The notes: a model not told the origin generated them from the sequence alone. 64,000 nucleotides of DNA from Akkermansia muciniphila (GCF_040616545.1 NZ_CP156688.1:2046001-2110000), one strand, 5' to 3'; counted from the stretch's first letter, positions 36,771-45,924 are shown. Program-made: numbers and translations.

Positions 36771-38039
36771 TTAACCCATTTTCTCAATGACCTGCAGAAG
36801 GGGCAGGAACATGGCGAACACGATGCCGCCCACAACCACGGCCAGGAACACGATCATGATGGGTTCCAGCATGGAGGTCATGGCCCCCACGGCGTTGTCC
36901 ACTTCATCATCGTAAACGTCCGCAATCTTGAGGAGCATGTCCGGAAGCTGCCCGGTTTCTTCACCCACGTCCACCATGGAGATCACCATGGGCGGGAAAA
37001 GCTTGGAGGAAGACATGGGCGTAACCACGGATTCACCTTCCTTCACGGAATCATGGATAAGGCCGATGGCGTCTCCCACGATCATGTTCCCGGCAGTGTC
37101 CTTGGTGATGGTGAGCGCCTGGAGAATGGGAACGCCGGAAGTGACCAGCGTGCCGAAGGTACGGGCGAAGCGGGCGATGGCGCTTTTGCTCTGCACGTTA
37201 CCGATGACGGGCATGGTCAGCAGGGCCGTGTCAATCTTGCGGCGTCCGTTGGGCGTCTTGCTCATGGCCGTGAAGACGGCGTACAGGATGGCGATGACGG
37301 CGGCCAGAATAACGGCATTCGGCACAAAGAACGGAGCGGCCATGAACCAGTCACTGATGCCGAACACGAACTCGGAAATGGCGGGAAGCTCACTGCCTTG
37401 TTCCGCGAACATGGCCTTGAACTTGGGAACGATGACCAGCATCAGGAAGATCACGATGCCTACCGCAATGAACAGGACGATGGAGGGGTACACCATGGCG
37501 GTGATTACCTTGCTCTTCAGTTTCTGCGCCTTTTCCTGGTATTCCGCCAGGCGGTTCAGCACGACTTCCAGCACACCGCCCAGTTCACCGGCCTTCACCA
37601 TGTTCACGAACAGGCGGTCAAAGATTTTGGGGTGCTGGGCCAGGGCTTCCGAGAAGGTGGAGCCGCCCTGAACGGAATCCCCCAGGGCTTCAATGGTCAC
37701 ACGCAGGTTGGGGTTGGCTTCCTGCTTGGCCAGCACGTTCAAGCTCTGGAGCAGGGGCAGCCCGGCGTCAATCAGGGTGGCCAGCTGGCGGGTGAAAATC
37801 ATCAGGGCCTTCGCCTTGATCCTGGCGCCTACCCTGCCTTTCTGTTTTTTGGCTCCCGTGGCCTTCTTCTTGGCGGCGGCTGTTTGCTGGATCTTGCCCT
37901 TGCCCGCTTCTACGATTTGGGTGGGGTACAGGCCATGCGCCCGGATGGATTCCATGGCCTCCGCTTCGGAATTGGCCTCCAGGGTACCCGTTTTCTGGTC
38001 GCCTTTATGGTCAAGTGCTGTATATTGATATTTAGGCAT
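36771..38039 (-). CDS. gspF: Type II secretion/type IV pilus inner-membrane protein GspF/PilC
   Basis: 422 residues. Starts MPKYQYTALDHKGDQKTG, the typical GspF opening. Two T2SSF domains: the first contains FTRQLATLIDAGLPLLQSL, the second FARTFGTLVTSGVPILQAL. Three membrane helices are visible (AMVYPSIVLFIAVGIVIFLM, the AVILAAVIAILYAVF region, and IMIVFLAVVVGGIVFAMFL). It anchors the assembly ATPase and platform. Confidence 0.94.
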   Translation of the reverse strand: MPKYQYTALDHKGDQKTGTLEANSEAEAMESIRAHGLYPTQIVEAGKGKIQQTAAAKKKATGAKKQKGRVGARIKAKALMIFTRQLATLIDAGLPLLQSLNVLAKQEANPNLRVTIEALGDSVQGGSTFSEALAQHPKIFDRLFVNMVKAGELGGVLEVVLNRLAEYQEKAQKLKSKVITAMVYPSIVLFIAVGIVIFLMLVIVPKFKAMFAEQGSELPAISEFVFGISDWFMAAPFFVPNAVILAAVIAILYAVFTAMSKTPNGRRKIDTALLTMPVIGNVQSKSAIARFARTFGTLVTSGVPILQALTITKDTAGNMIVGDAIGLIHDSVKEGESVVTPMSSSKLFPPMVISMVDVGEETGQLPDMLLKIADVYDDEVDNAVGAMTSMLEPIMIVFLAVVVGGIVFAMFLPLLQVIEKMG

Positions 38040-38104
38040 ATATGTGGTGTTTTAAGTGTTTTCTGCTTGGTGGTTGAAATGGGAGTGCGGTGTCCGGCTG
38101 TCCA

Positions 38105-39763
38105 TTAAGTGTACTTCAGCACTTCTTCAATGGTGGTATTGCCGTTGTAAATGTTTCTCAAACCGTCTTCACGCAGGGTGGACATGCCCATTTCAATGGC
38201 CTTCTGCTTCAGCACCACGGAGGGAGCGCGGTCCGTGATCATGTCCCGCAGGGTGTCGTTGATATCCAGCAGCTCATAAATCCCCTGCCGGCCCTTGTAA
38301 CCGGAATTGGAGCACTTGTCACAGCCCCGGCCCGTGTAAAAGTGCTTGTCTCCCAGTTCATAGGGAGATACGCCAAGCTGGGAGAGGATGGAGGAGGAGG
38401 GTTCGTACGGCGTGCGGCAGTCCGGGCAGATGGTACGCACCAGGCGCTGGGCCAGCACCCCTTCCAGGGAGGCCGCCACCAGGAAAGGTTCACAGCCCAT
38501 GTCCACCAGTCGTGTAATGGCGCCTGCGGAGTCGTTCGTGTGCAGGGTGGAGAGCACCAAGTGGCCCGTCAGGGATGCCTGGATGGCAATTTGGGCGGTC
38601 GCCATGTCTCGCATTTCCCCCACCAGAATGCGGTCCGGGTCCTGTCGCAGGAAGGCACGGAGGACCATCGGGAAATCCAGGCCGATGGCTTCATTGATCG
38701 GGATCTGGATAATGCCGTCAATGTCATATTCCACGGGGTCTTCCGCCGTCAGCACCTTGGAATCAATAGTATTGATTTCCCGCAGGGCGGCGTACAGCGT
38801 GGTGGTCTTGCCAGCGCCGGTAGGACCGGTGACAATGAAAATACCGTTAGGCTTGCGAACCGTGTCCAGAATATATTCGTGAATGTGGGTGGGCAGCCCC
38901 AGGTTATCCAGGTTCAGGTTGACGGAAGAGCGGTCCAGTACGCGGAGCACCACGGATTCCCCGTACTGGGTGGGGAGGGAGGAAACACGCATGTCCACCG
39001 AGCGGTTCCCTATCTGCTTGACGATTCGGCCGTCCTGTGGAACGCGGCGTTCCGCGATGTTCATGTTCGCCATGACCTTGACGCGGGAAATGACCGGCAC
39101 GGACAGGTGCACGGGGGGAGGCTGCATTTCATACAGGGAGCCGTCCACGCGGTAGCGGATTTTGAATTCCTTTTCAAAAGGCTCAAAGTGAATGTCGGAG
39201 GCTTTTTCCTTAATGGCCTGCGTGATGACCAGGTCCACAAAGCGGATAACGGGCGCTGCGGCGGAATCCTCCGTCTCGTTGCTGACTTCCAGATTGTTGA
39301 GTTCCTGCATCAGGTCTTTCATGGCGGCGGTTTCTCCGCCGTACAGCTCATTGATGCGTTCGGAAATCTGGTAATCCGGAGCTATGAGAACGTGGATGTT
39401 CTGGCCCAGGGCGAAGCGCAGGTCTTCCACCGTTTGCGGGTTCAGGGGGTCCACCAGGCAAACGTACAGGCCTTCCGGGCCGTGCCGCACGGGCAGGGCG
39501 CCGTGCAGGCGCACGAGTGTGGCCGGCATCATATTCTGCACGTTCGGGTCCGGTTTGAAATTGTCCAGGGTGATGAATTCCGTGCCCAGGTCGCTGGCGA
39601 TCATCTGCCAGATATCGTCCTTGCTGCCAATGATGCCGAAATCCGCGAGCACTTCCGGCAACTCCTTGCCGGAGACGGTCATTTCCTCCTTGATATCCTT
39701 CGCCAGGGATTTGTCGATCATTCCCCGGCCGATGAAAAGTTCCAGTGTAAGATTGGTGTCCAT
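38105..39763 (-). CDS. gspE: GspE/PilB assembly ATPase, copy 1
   Basis: 552 residues from ATG 39763 (MDTNLTLELFIGRGMID); an upstream in-frame ATG lies inside the preceding gene. N-terminal MshEN-type region, then Walker A ITGPTGAGKTTTLYAAL, Asp box TAEDPVEYDIDG, Walker B ILVGEMRDMATAQ, His box LSTLHTNDSAGAI, and a zinc tetracysteine (CPDC … CDKC) near the C-terminus. The ATPase drives pseudopilus assembly in the cytoplasm. Confidence 0.93.
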   Translation of the reverse strand: MDTNLTLELFIGRGMIDKSLAKDIKEEMTVSGKELPEVLADFGIIGSKDDIWQMIASDLGTEFITLDNFKPDPNVQNMMPATLVRLHGALPVRHGPEGLYVCLVDPLNPQTVEDLRFALGQNIHVLIAPDYQISERINELYGGETAAMKDLMQELNNLEVSNETEDSAAAPVIRFVDLVITQAIKEKASDIHFEPFEKEFKIRYRVDGSLYEMQPPPVHLSVPVISRVKVMANMNIAERRVPQDGRIVKQIGNRSVDMRVSSLPTQYGESVVLRVLDRSSVNLNLDNLGLPTHIHEYILDTVRKPNGIFIVTGPTGAGKTTTLYAALREINTIDSKVLTAEDPVEYDIDGIIQIPINEAIGLDFPMVLRAFLRQDPDRILVGEMRDMATAQIAIQASLTGHLVLSTLHTNDSAGAITRLVDMGCEPFLVAASLEGVLAQRLVRTICPDCRTPYEPSSSILSQLGVSPYELGDKHFYTGRGCDKCSNSGYKGRQGIYELLDINDTLRDMITDRAPSVVLKQKAIEMGMSTLREDGLRNIYNGNTTIEEVLKYT

Positions 39764-39791
39764 AATAATCAGAATGAATTGCGGGGAAAAA

Positions 39792-41438
39792 TCAGTTGGC
39801 GTCTCCCATGGTGACATTGAGGACTTCTTCCGGAGAGGTCAGCCCGGCCAGCACCTTGCGCACGCCGTCCTCTCTCAGGGTTCTCATGCCGAGTTCCCGG
39901 GCGCGCTTGCGCAGCTGGGGGGAGGTCAGGTTCTCGTTGATCATGCGGCGCACTTCGTCGTCGATCTCAAAAATTTCAAAGAGACCCATTCGTCCCTTGA
40001 ACCCGCCGCCGCGGCAGAAGTCGCAGCCGTGGGGGGCCTTGATCTGTCCCGGAGTAAGGCGTGACATGTCAATGTTCAGCGTATGCGCCTGCTTCTCCGT
40101 CAGCACGCCGTCCACCTTGCAGCGGTCGCACAGCTTGCGGACAAGGCGCTGGGCCATGATGGCGCGGACGGATGAGGCGATCAGGAAGCGCTTGATGCCG
40201 ATGTCCGCCAGACGGGCCACGGCGCTGGGAGCGTCATTGGTGTGAAGGGTGGAGAACACCAGGTGGCCCGTCAGGGAGGCGTTGATGGCGATGCTGGCCG
40301 TTTCCATGTCTCGAATTTCCCCGATCATGATGATATTGGGGGCCTGGCGGAGCATGGCGCGCAGGGCGGCGGCGAAGGTCATGCCGATGTCCGCCTTCAC
40401 CATCACCTGGTTGATGCCGGAGAGCTCGTATTCCACGGGGTCTTCCACCGTGATGATCTTTTTATCCGGACGGTTGATGTGGTTCAAGCACGCGTAAAGG
40501 GTGGTGGTCTTACCGGACCCGGTGGGGCCCGTCACCAGGATGATGCCGTCCGGCAGGGTGATGAGGCGGTCAAACACGGCTTCATCATCAGAGAAGAAGC
40601 CGAGCTGGGGCAGGCCCAGCACCAGGGCTGACTTGTCCAGAATACGCATGACGATGCTTTCCCCGTGGTTGCTGGGGACGGAAGACACACGAAGGTCAAC
40701 CTGCTTGCCGCCGATGTTCATCTGGATTCGGCCGTCCTGGGGCATGCGCTTTTCCGCAATGCTCATGGTGGTGCTCATCACCTTCAGGCGGGCGATGATG
40801 GGGCTGAGCAGCTTCTTGGGGTGGGTGGCTACTTCCACCAGCTTGCCGTCTACGCGGTAGCGGATGCGGAGCCGGTTTTCCATGGGCTCAATGTGAATGT
40901 CTGACGCGCGCATCTTGAAGGCGTCCGTCAGCATCTGCTGCACCAGGCGGATGATGGGGGCGTCTCCGTCTTCCCCCTCACTGCCGGCGGCGTCCGCCGG
41001 AACGGTCAGGTCGCGGTAAAACTCCTTCAGGCGGCTTTCCACCGCGCTGTGGGTGGCTACGCTGAAAATAATGTCGCGCCCCATCAGCTGGGGCAGGCTG
41101 TCCATGGTCTCCAGGTTCAGCGGATCGTCAATGGCGATGTTGATGGAAAAACCGTCGTCGGAAATGGGAATGGCCCGGAAGCGCCGCGCCAGCTCCGGCG
41201 TGATCAGTTCGCGCACTTCCTGGGGAATGTGCATGGGCCCCAGATCCACGACGGGCAGCAGGGAATTGGACGCCGCCACCTGGGCGATGACATCTTCCGT
41301 AAGATAATTGGCCTGGATAAGGAAATCAACCAGATCCTGGGTGGGAGATTTTTGACTGCGCGCATATTGAAGAATCTCTTCATTCAGATAGCCGGCCTGC
41401 GTAAGAAGTTCGATGAGATATGATTCGTTGGAGTACAC
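39792..41438 (-). CDS. gspE: GspE/PilB assembly ATPase, copy 2
   Basis: 548 residues. Same architecture as the downstream copy: VTGPTGSGKTTTLYACL (Walker A), TVEDPVEYELSG, IIMIGEIRDMETASIA (Walker B), STLHTNDAPSAV, and tetracysteine CDRC … CDFC. Sequence differs throughout, so the duplication is old. First gene of the cluster, 28 bases before copy 1. Two full assembly ATPases with a single GspF may serve two fibres, or form a hetero-oligomer. Confidence 0.93.
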   Translation of the reverse strand: MYSNESYLIELLTQAGYLNEEILQYARSQKSPTQDLVDFLIQANYLTEDVIAQVAASNSLLPVVDLGPMHIPQEVRELITPELARRFRAIPISDDGFSINIAIDDPLNLETMDSLPQLMGRDIIFSVATHSAVESRLKEFYRDLTVPADAAGSEGEDGDAPIIRLVQQMLTDAFKMRASDIHIEPMENRLRIRYRVDGKLVEVATHPKKLLSPIIARLKVMSTTMSIAEKRMPQDGRIQMNIGGKQVDLRVSSVPSNHGESIVMRILDKSALVLGLPQLGFFSDDEAVFDRLITLPDGIILVTGPTGSGKTTTLYACLNHINRPDKKIITVEDPVEYELSGINQVMVKADIGMTFAAALRAMLRQAPNIIMIGEIRDMETASIAINASLTGHLVFSTLHTNDAPSAVARLADIGIKRFLIASSVRAIMAQRLVRKLCDRCKVDGVLTEKQAHTLNIDMSRLTPGQIKAPHGCDFCRGGGFKGRMGLFEIFEIDDEVRRMINENLTSPQLRKRARELGMRTLREDGVRKVLAGLTSPEEVLNVTMGDAN

Positions 41439-41649
41439 GTCGATCTCTGGAGTCTATGGTTGGAAGTCTGCCGAAACGGAGCGGCAGGATACTCCCCTAT
41501 TTCTGACAGGTTCGCGCCGTAAAGTCAACTTAGCTTCCCTCAAAAGGGCATTTTTTTTCAGGAGGAAGAGGAGTAGGGGAAAAGGAAATTCCATGCGCGC
41601 CGCTTTCCGGGCCTGTAGAATATCCTGGCGTGCGGGAGTTCTCCTTCTC

Positions 41650-42654
41650 TCAGGACCGCTGGCGCGGCATGGCGGAGAGCAGGTCTTCCAGTTCCGCCAT
41701 GCTGGAGACGCGCACCAGGCGCGCGCGCATTTCCTTGGCGCCGGGAAAGCCCTTGGTATAAGCCAGAATTCGTGACCTCATGTGGCGCATGGTGTGGAGC
41801 TCATCCCCGTAATGGCCGGAATCCAGGGCCATGCGGGTATGGCGCAGGATCAGGGCCGTCTTTTCCTGCGGGTCCCTAGCCGGGGGCATGGCCCTGTGCA
41901 GCAGGTAATACCTGGCGTCTCCGAAAATCCATGGGTTCTCCATGGCCGCCCGGCCAATCATCACGCCGCTCACGGCTGTATTTTCCTTCACATAGGCCAC
42001 CCCCTGCGGGGTGGAAATATCCCCGTTTCCGATGACGGGAACGGAGATGGCCCGCGCGCATTCGTCAATAATGTCCCAGTTGGCCGTGCCGGAATACTGC
42101 TGGGAGCGGGTGCGCCCATGGATGGTAATCATGGAAATGCCCTCTTCCTCCAGCAGGTGGCACGCGTCCATGGCGCACAAATTCTGGAAATCCCAGCCAA
42201 TGCGTATTTTGGCCGTGACGGGAATGCGGTCCCCTACCGCTTTCACCACCCCTGCCGCTACGGAGGCCAGCAGGGGCAGGTCCTTCAGCAGGGAGGAGCC
42301 GCCATTCTTGCCCACGACCTTGGGAACCGGGCAGCCGAAATTGATGTCAATGAAATCCGGCTTATCATGGTCCAGAATAATCCGGGCGGCTTCTCCCATG
42401 TGCTCTCCGTCCGCGCCGAAAAGCTGAATCCCTATGGGGCGGTGGGCGTCTTCTATCTTCGTGTACCGGCGGTTTCTTTCCCATGCCTGGAGAATGCCTT
42501 CCGCGGAGACGAACTCCGTGACCATCACGTCAGCCCCCAGTTCCTTGCAGATGGTGCGGAAAACAGGGTCCGTCACCCCGGCCATCGGGGCCAGGAACAA
42601 GGGAAAATCCGTCTTAAAAAACGGAAGGGAAGTTGTGCGGTTGGAGAAAGTCAT
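41650..42654 (-). CDS. dusB: tRNA-dihydrouridine synthase DusB
   Basis: 334 residues. FMN enzyme: FLAPMAGVTDPVFRTIC at the start, INFGCPVPKVVGKNGGSSLL with the catalytic Cys, the substrate/FMN region ITIHGRTRSQQYSG, and VIGNGDI for phosphate binding. The C-terminal helical tRNA-binding domain is present. It reduces uridines in the D-loop. Confidence 0.94.
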   Translation of the reverse strand: MTFSNRTTSLPFFKTDFPLFLAPMAGVTDPVFRTICKELGADVMVTEFVSAEGILQAWERNRRYTKIEDAHRPIGIQLFGADGEHMGEAARIILDHDKPDFIDINFGCPVPKVVGKNGGSSLLKDLPLLASVAAGVVKAVGDRIPVTAKIRIGWDFQNLCAMDACHLLEEEGISMITIHGRTRSQQYSGTANWDIIDECARAISVPVIGNGDISTPQGVAYVKENTAVSGVMIGRAAMENPWIFGDARYYLLHRAMPPARDPQEKTALILRHTRMALDSGHYGDELHTMRHMRSRILAYTKGFPGAKEMRARLVRVSSMAELEDLLSAMPRQRS

Positions 42655-42751
42655 GATTCCTTAGAATGAGGCTAACATGCCCCCGTATCCCGTTCAAGCG
42701 TCTTGGCCGCCCTGACAGAAAAGGAAGGGTGTTCTCTGGCGGCTCCGGAAA

Positions 42752-42787
42752 TAGAAAAACGGCTTCACTCCGGGAGTGAAGCCGTTT
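42752..42787 (-). terminator. Rho-independent terminator after the YlbF-like gene
   Basis: A 14-bp stem (AAACGGCTTCACTC / complement, 42757-42787) with a three-base loop, followed on the minus strand by TTTTTCTATTTCC. Confidence 0.8.
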
Positions 42788-42812
42788 GGCGTCAAATGGA
42801 AAGAGCGTCGTT

Positions 42813-43328
42813 TTAGTGGTGGCCGCACCCGCAGCCGCCGTCCTTGTGATCGTGGTCATGATCGCAATTGCCGTCACAGTCGCAGCTATCCTTGTCGCAG
42901 CTGCCGCCGCAGGAGCAGGAAGACTCGGAACTCATCGCGCGCTGGCGGGCTTCTTCAATTTCTTCCGGAGTGGGGGCATGGCCAAGATCAATGGACATGC
43001 CCAGGTACTGGTTGATGGTGTTCAGGAGTTCGTCAATGGTCTGGCGCGCTTCCAGGAAGCCGCGTGCCGCGTCGTTCTTGATCACGTTTTCACGCAGGGA
43101 ATCAAACTTGGCAATTTCTTCTTCCGTGGGGGGCATGCCGGCCAGGTGCTTGTTGCGCAGTTCTTCGCCGTAGGCATTCACTTCTTCAAAAAGCTTGGTT
43201 GCCTCGGGGTTCTGGAAAAAGAGGCCGATTTTCGCCTTGGCGGCCACAACCTGGTCTTCCTTGGCAAGCATGTTGCAGAGGGCTTCCGTGGCAGTGCGCA
43301 GGTTGTCATTGAGAACGGGGGTATTCAT
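42813..43328 (-). CDS. YlbF/YmcA-like helical protein with Cys/His-rich tail
   Basis: 171 residues. The first ~130 are all-helical (VVAAKAKIGLFFQNPEATKL, FEEVNAYGEELRNK, LEARQTIDELLNTINQYLGM), the pattern of the YlbF/YmcA family, which in Bacillus supports mRNA maturation with RNase Y. From about residue 135 the protein changes into a metal-binding tail (CSCGGSCDKDSCDCDGNC, then HDHDH and CGCGHH). The tail is unusual for the family and suggests metal storage, sensing or an Fe-S site. Upstream (to the right) lies the first inverted-repeat segment. Confidence 0.8.
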   Translation of the reverse strand: MNTPVLNDNLRTATEALCNMLAKEDQVVAAKAKIGLFFQNPEATKLFEEVNAYGEELRNKHLAGMPPTEEEIAKFDSLRENVIKNDAARGFLEARQTIDELLNTINQYLGMSIDLGHAPTPEEIEEARQRAMSSESSCSCGGSCDKDSCDCDGNCDHDHDHKDGGCGCGHH

Positions 43329-43409
43329 ATGAAATCCATTTAATCATGGCTTTCAACGCAGGGCAACCCGGTTGCGAGGCATGGCGTGCATTTTCGTGTC
43401 AGGGTGTTC

Positions 43410-43427
43410 GCGGATTAGGAATCCGAA
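43410..43427 (+). repeat. Inverton 1, left 18-bp inverted repeat
   Basis: GCGGATTAGGAATCCGAA. Exact reverse complement of 43581-43598. Contains the inner palindrome CGGATT-AGG-AATCCG. Confidence 0.95.
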
Positions 43428-43575
43428 TGCGATAACCAACAACGCAAAAAGTAAACAAAAATATATTATAATCAAGAGTATATGATACTTCTCTAACAAA
43501 TATTTTCTTCAACGGCAATATACGGGAAAATAATGGATAGTATTGGAGAAATGTATTTGTGATGAAAAAGTAATA

Positions 43576-43603
43576 TTGACTTCGGATTCCTAATCCGCAC
43601 AAT
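43576..43603 (+). promoter_or_regulatory. Promoter across the inverton 1 boundary
   Basis: A -35 TTGACT at 43576-43581 (five of its six bases inside the invertible core) and a -10-like CACAAT at 43598-43603, 16-base spacer filled by the repeat. The predicted start is near 43610, about 13 bases before the ATG at 43623. Confidence 0.5.
43581..43598 (-). repeat. Inverton 1, right 18-bp inverted repeat
   Basis: TTCGGATTCCTAATCCGC, exact reverse complement of 43410-43427; ends 24 bases before the start codon of the next gene. Confidence 0.95.
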
Positions 43604-43622
43604 CCCGTTTGTTGTTCAGCCT

Positions 43623-45128
43623 ATGGCAGGAAAAAATAATCCCTTAGCTCCCTTGGGGTGGAAAATTCCGTTAGCGCTCCTTATTTGGTCTGTTATGGTG
43701 GTGGGTGCGTGTTCGGATACGTCCCCCTTGTATTCCTTTTATCCTTCTCCGGACCCTTCCATTTTCTTCATGTTCGGACGCGGACTCCTTCATGGCCTTC
43801 TCCCCTATGTGGAAATGGCGGACAGCAAGGGTCCCCTGCTGGTGTGGATTTATTACGCCGCCGCCTGGATTGACGGACATTCATTTGCCGGAATATTCCT
43901 CATTCAGTGCGTAACCCTTTTTACGACGCTTTTACTGGCTTGCAGGACGGCGCGCTTTTATCTGTCACGGCGCGGCAGCCTGCTGGCTTCCATGCTGCTG
44001 TGCCTGTTTCTGTTTGATTCATTCCCCTTCCAGCGCGGGGGCGGGGTGGAGGAACTGTGCTGGCCAGGGATGGCGGCCGTGGTTTACGGGCTGGTGCGGT
44101 ATTTCCGGATGCGGGACAGGCGCAGCCTGCTGTTCCTGTCCGGAGTAGCCGGGGTATTTGCCGGGGCTGCCTTCATGATGAAGTTTTCCATAGCCTTTCC
44201 CGTGTGCGCCTTAAGCGGGGTTCTGTGCCTGTGGCTGTGGTGGAACGGATGGAAAAAAGAGGCGGCGGCGGCTCTGGGGATGACGGCAGCCGGGCTCCTG
44301 GCCGTGGTGGTTCCCTGTTCGGCTTGGCTGGTATTCCACGGCGTTTGGAAAGAAGCGATGAATGAATACCTGTTGTGCTCCGTGCGTTATGGAACGGTGG
44401 CCCAGGAGGCTACGTGGTGGGCCAAACTCCTGAGGCCGGCTCCGGTCCGCTGCCTGTCCGACATATTGATGTGGGCGGCTGTCATCTGGGCTCTGGCAAT
44501 AGCGGGATGGCGTCAGTTAAAAACGCAAAAAGCGCTCCTGTTCACGGCCCTGTTGTATATCTTCTTCAAGGTGGAGATGTTCAGCGTGTACAACTACTAT
44601 TACAACTCCATCCTTTCACCCATGATGATCTGGGTGACCATCTTCTTCGTGGCCCAGGCGGAACGGCGCTTTTCCCTGCGCCTGCCGCGGATGGCGGCCG
44701 GAACGCTGGCCATTGTCTGCCTCACGGGAGCCGGAATGGCTGCCGGGCTGACGGGGGCCGTCCGGAAAGGAGATTTTGTCTGGAACGGCAGGGATCTTCA
44801 TTCCCCCGCCGTCCGGGAACGGCTGGCCCCGTTTTCCGGAGCCTCCGTCCTGTATCTGGGCTGGCTGGACAGGGGCTTCGGCATTACCTGGGACTGGAAG
44901 CCCTGCGGAAGATATTGGTTCCTCCAGAATTTCCCGTCGGAAGAAATGGTCAGGGAGCAATATAATTACATTGAGCAGGGTCTGCCGGATATCATCCACA
45001 CCAGTTCACGGGATGATGATTCTTTTCTGCGGCAGCACGGCTATAAGCCCTTGATGCCGGGGCTGGACAAGGGGGAATTCTGGTGCCGGGTGTCGGAAGC
45101 GGAAAACAGGCCGTCCTCTGAAGAATAA
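43623..45128 (+). CDS. Multi-pass membrane glycosyltransferase-like protein (GT-C type)
   Basis: 501 residues with about ten to eleven hydrophobic helices and a soluble tail of ~110 residues. Early in the protein is MADSKGPLLVWIYYAAAW; an acidic residue plus DSKGPL in the first external loop is typical of GT39/GT83-like transferases that use lipid-linked sugars. The tail reads SGASVLYLGWLDRGFGITWD. Predicted role: sugar transfer at the outer face of the inner membrane, for surface glycan or protein glycosylation. Its only plausible promoter lies on the edge of inverton 1, so expression is probably phase-variable. Confidence 0.8.
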   Translation: MAGKNNPLAPLGWKIPLALLIWSVMVVGACSDTSPLYSFYPSPDPSIFFMFGRGLLHGLLPYVEMADSKGPLLVWIYYAAAWIDGHSFAGIFLIQCVTLFTTLLLACRTARFYLSRRGSLLASMLLCLFLFDSFPFQRGGGVEELCWPGMAAVVYGLVRYFRMRDRRSLLFLSGVAGVFAGAAFMMKFSIAFPVCALSGVLCLWLWWNGWKKEAAAALGMTAAGLLAVVVPCSAWLVFHGVWKEAMNEYLLCSVRYGTVAQEATWWAKLLRPAPVRCLSDILMWAAVIWALAIAGWRQLKTQKALLFTALLYIFFKVEMFSVYNYYYNSILSPMMIWVTIFFVAQAERRFSLRLPRMAAGTLAIVCLTGAGMAAGLTGAVRKGDFVWNGRDLHSPAVRERLAPFSGASVLYLGWLDRGFGITWDWKPCGRYWFLQNFPSEEMVREQYNYIEQGLPDIIHTSSRDDDSFLRQHGYKPLMPGLDKGEFWCRVSEAENRPSSEE

Positions 45129-45903
45129 AAGGACCGCCCCATGGATGGGCCTCTCCTGGGAATGAAATACGGCTTACTTCACCGTTCCATGCTTTTGGCA
45201 TCCCGGTACAAATTCTTCAGGGAGGAAAGCTCTCATGTTGCGGGGTGAGGACGTTCTTTTTCCGGCAGTGTCCGGCTTCTTTCCGTATCTTGTCTGCGTT
45301 TTGGTAGAACGGGATAATCAGGCCTTCGTCCCACAGTTTTTTGAGCCGGGAAAGTTCCGGTGCTGCCAAGAACCGTCTGCCTGAATATGCCGAATGGGGA
45401 ATGGCATTTCTGCCAAAAGGCACTTTAAGAATAGAGGCGTATTGACCGCTGTTTAACTTTTATAGAGTTTCATGACCCTGTATCTTGAGCAGTCGCCCGT
45501 TGCTGTATCTTGATCCGCGCCCGGGGTGATTTTTCAGGTATCCCTTTGAATTCCTTCCGCAGGAAGAGATGCGTTCATGACGGGCCAATGACTTTTCTTC
45601 CCCTGCTTCAAAAGAGGCTTTGCTCCGGAGATAATAGGTATTTTGTGGATTGTCCCCAGAGCGAGCCTGATGCCATGATTCAAGGGAAGTCCACATTGAG
45701 CCGCCGGGTTCCAGTGTTGCTAATTCTTCGGAGCTCCATAACCAGTTTGGAGAGTTCTGCGCTGATTTTACGCTTGGGACTATGGCGCGGGGGTTTGTTC
45801 TGCAGGTTCTTCTTTCCCTTTTGCTTTCATTTTCATTGTTTCTTTCTACCTCCGTGTTGAAACGATGTCTATGCATCTCAAAATCAATTATTTGTGTCAA
45901 AAT
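45129..45903. other. Region without a convincing gene
   Basis: 775 bases between the membrane protein and inverton 2. On the minus strand a 68-codon frame at 45217-45423 has a protein-like piece (LKKLWDEGLIIPFYQNADKI) and a 162-codon frame at 45460-45948 covers the left inverton repeat, but neither has a start signal, a signal peptide or a familiar motif. They may be remnants. A TTGACA directed leftward lies at 45895-45900, just outside the left repeat of inverton 2. Confidence 0.4.
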
Positions 45904-45924
45904 CGGATTTCCAATCCGGAGACA
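45904..45924 (+). repeat. Inverton 2, left 21-bp inverted repeat
   Basis: Begins CGGATTTCCAATCCGG and ends AGACA; exact reverse complement of 46168-46188. Inner palindrome CGGATT-TCC-AATCCG, the same core as inverton 1. Confidence 0.95.

Larger units (their letters stand above)
43410..43598. mobile_element. Candidate invertible promoter segment 1 (189 bp)
   Basis: An A+T-rich segment, 153 bases between two perfect 18-bp inverted repeats, sits between the divergent ylbF-like gene and the membrane protein gene at 43623. No target-site duplication flanks it, which argues against a transposon-derived element. No gene lies inside. In the order shown, TTGACT at the right inner edge faces the gene at 43623; inversion would put TCGCAT at that place. 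I infer site-specific inversion by a recombinase encoded elsewhere. Confidence 0.6.

Noticed and set aside
36636-38108. 490-codon plus-strand frame over gspF/gspG
   Set aside because: His- and Gly-rich shadow of gspF; no start signal.
43410-43598. Interpretation as a MITE or other transposon remnant
   Set aside because: No target-site duplication outside the repeats, and the second locus shares only the repeat core, not the interior. Kept only as a lesser alternative.
43399-43602. 67-codon minus-strand frame across inverton 1
   Set aside because: It merely reads through the A+T-rich spacer and both repeats; no ribosome site.
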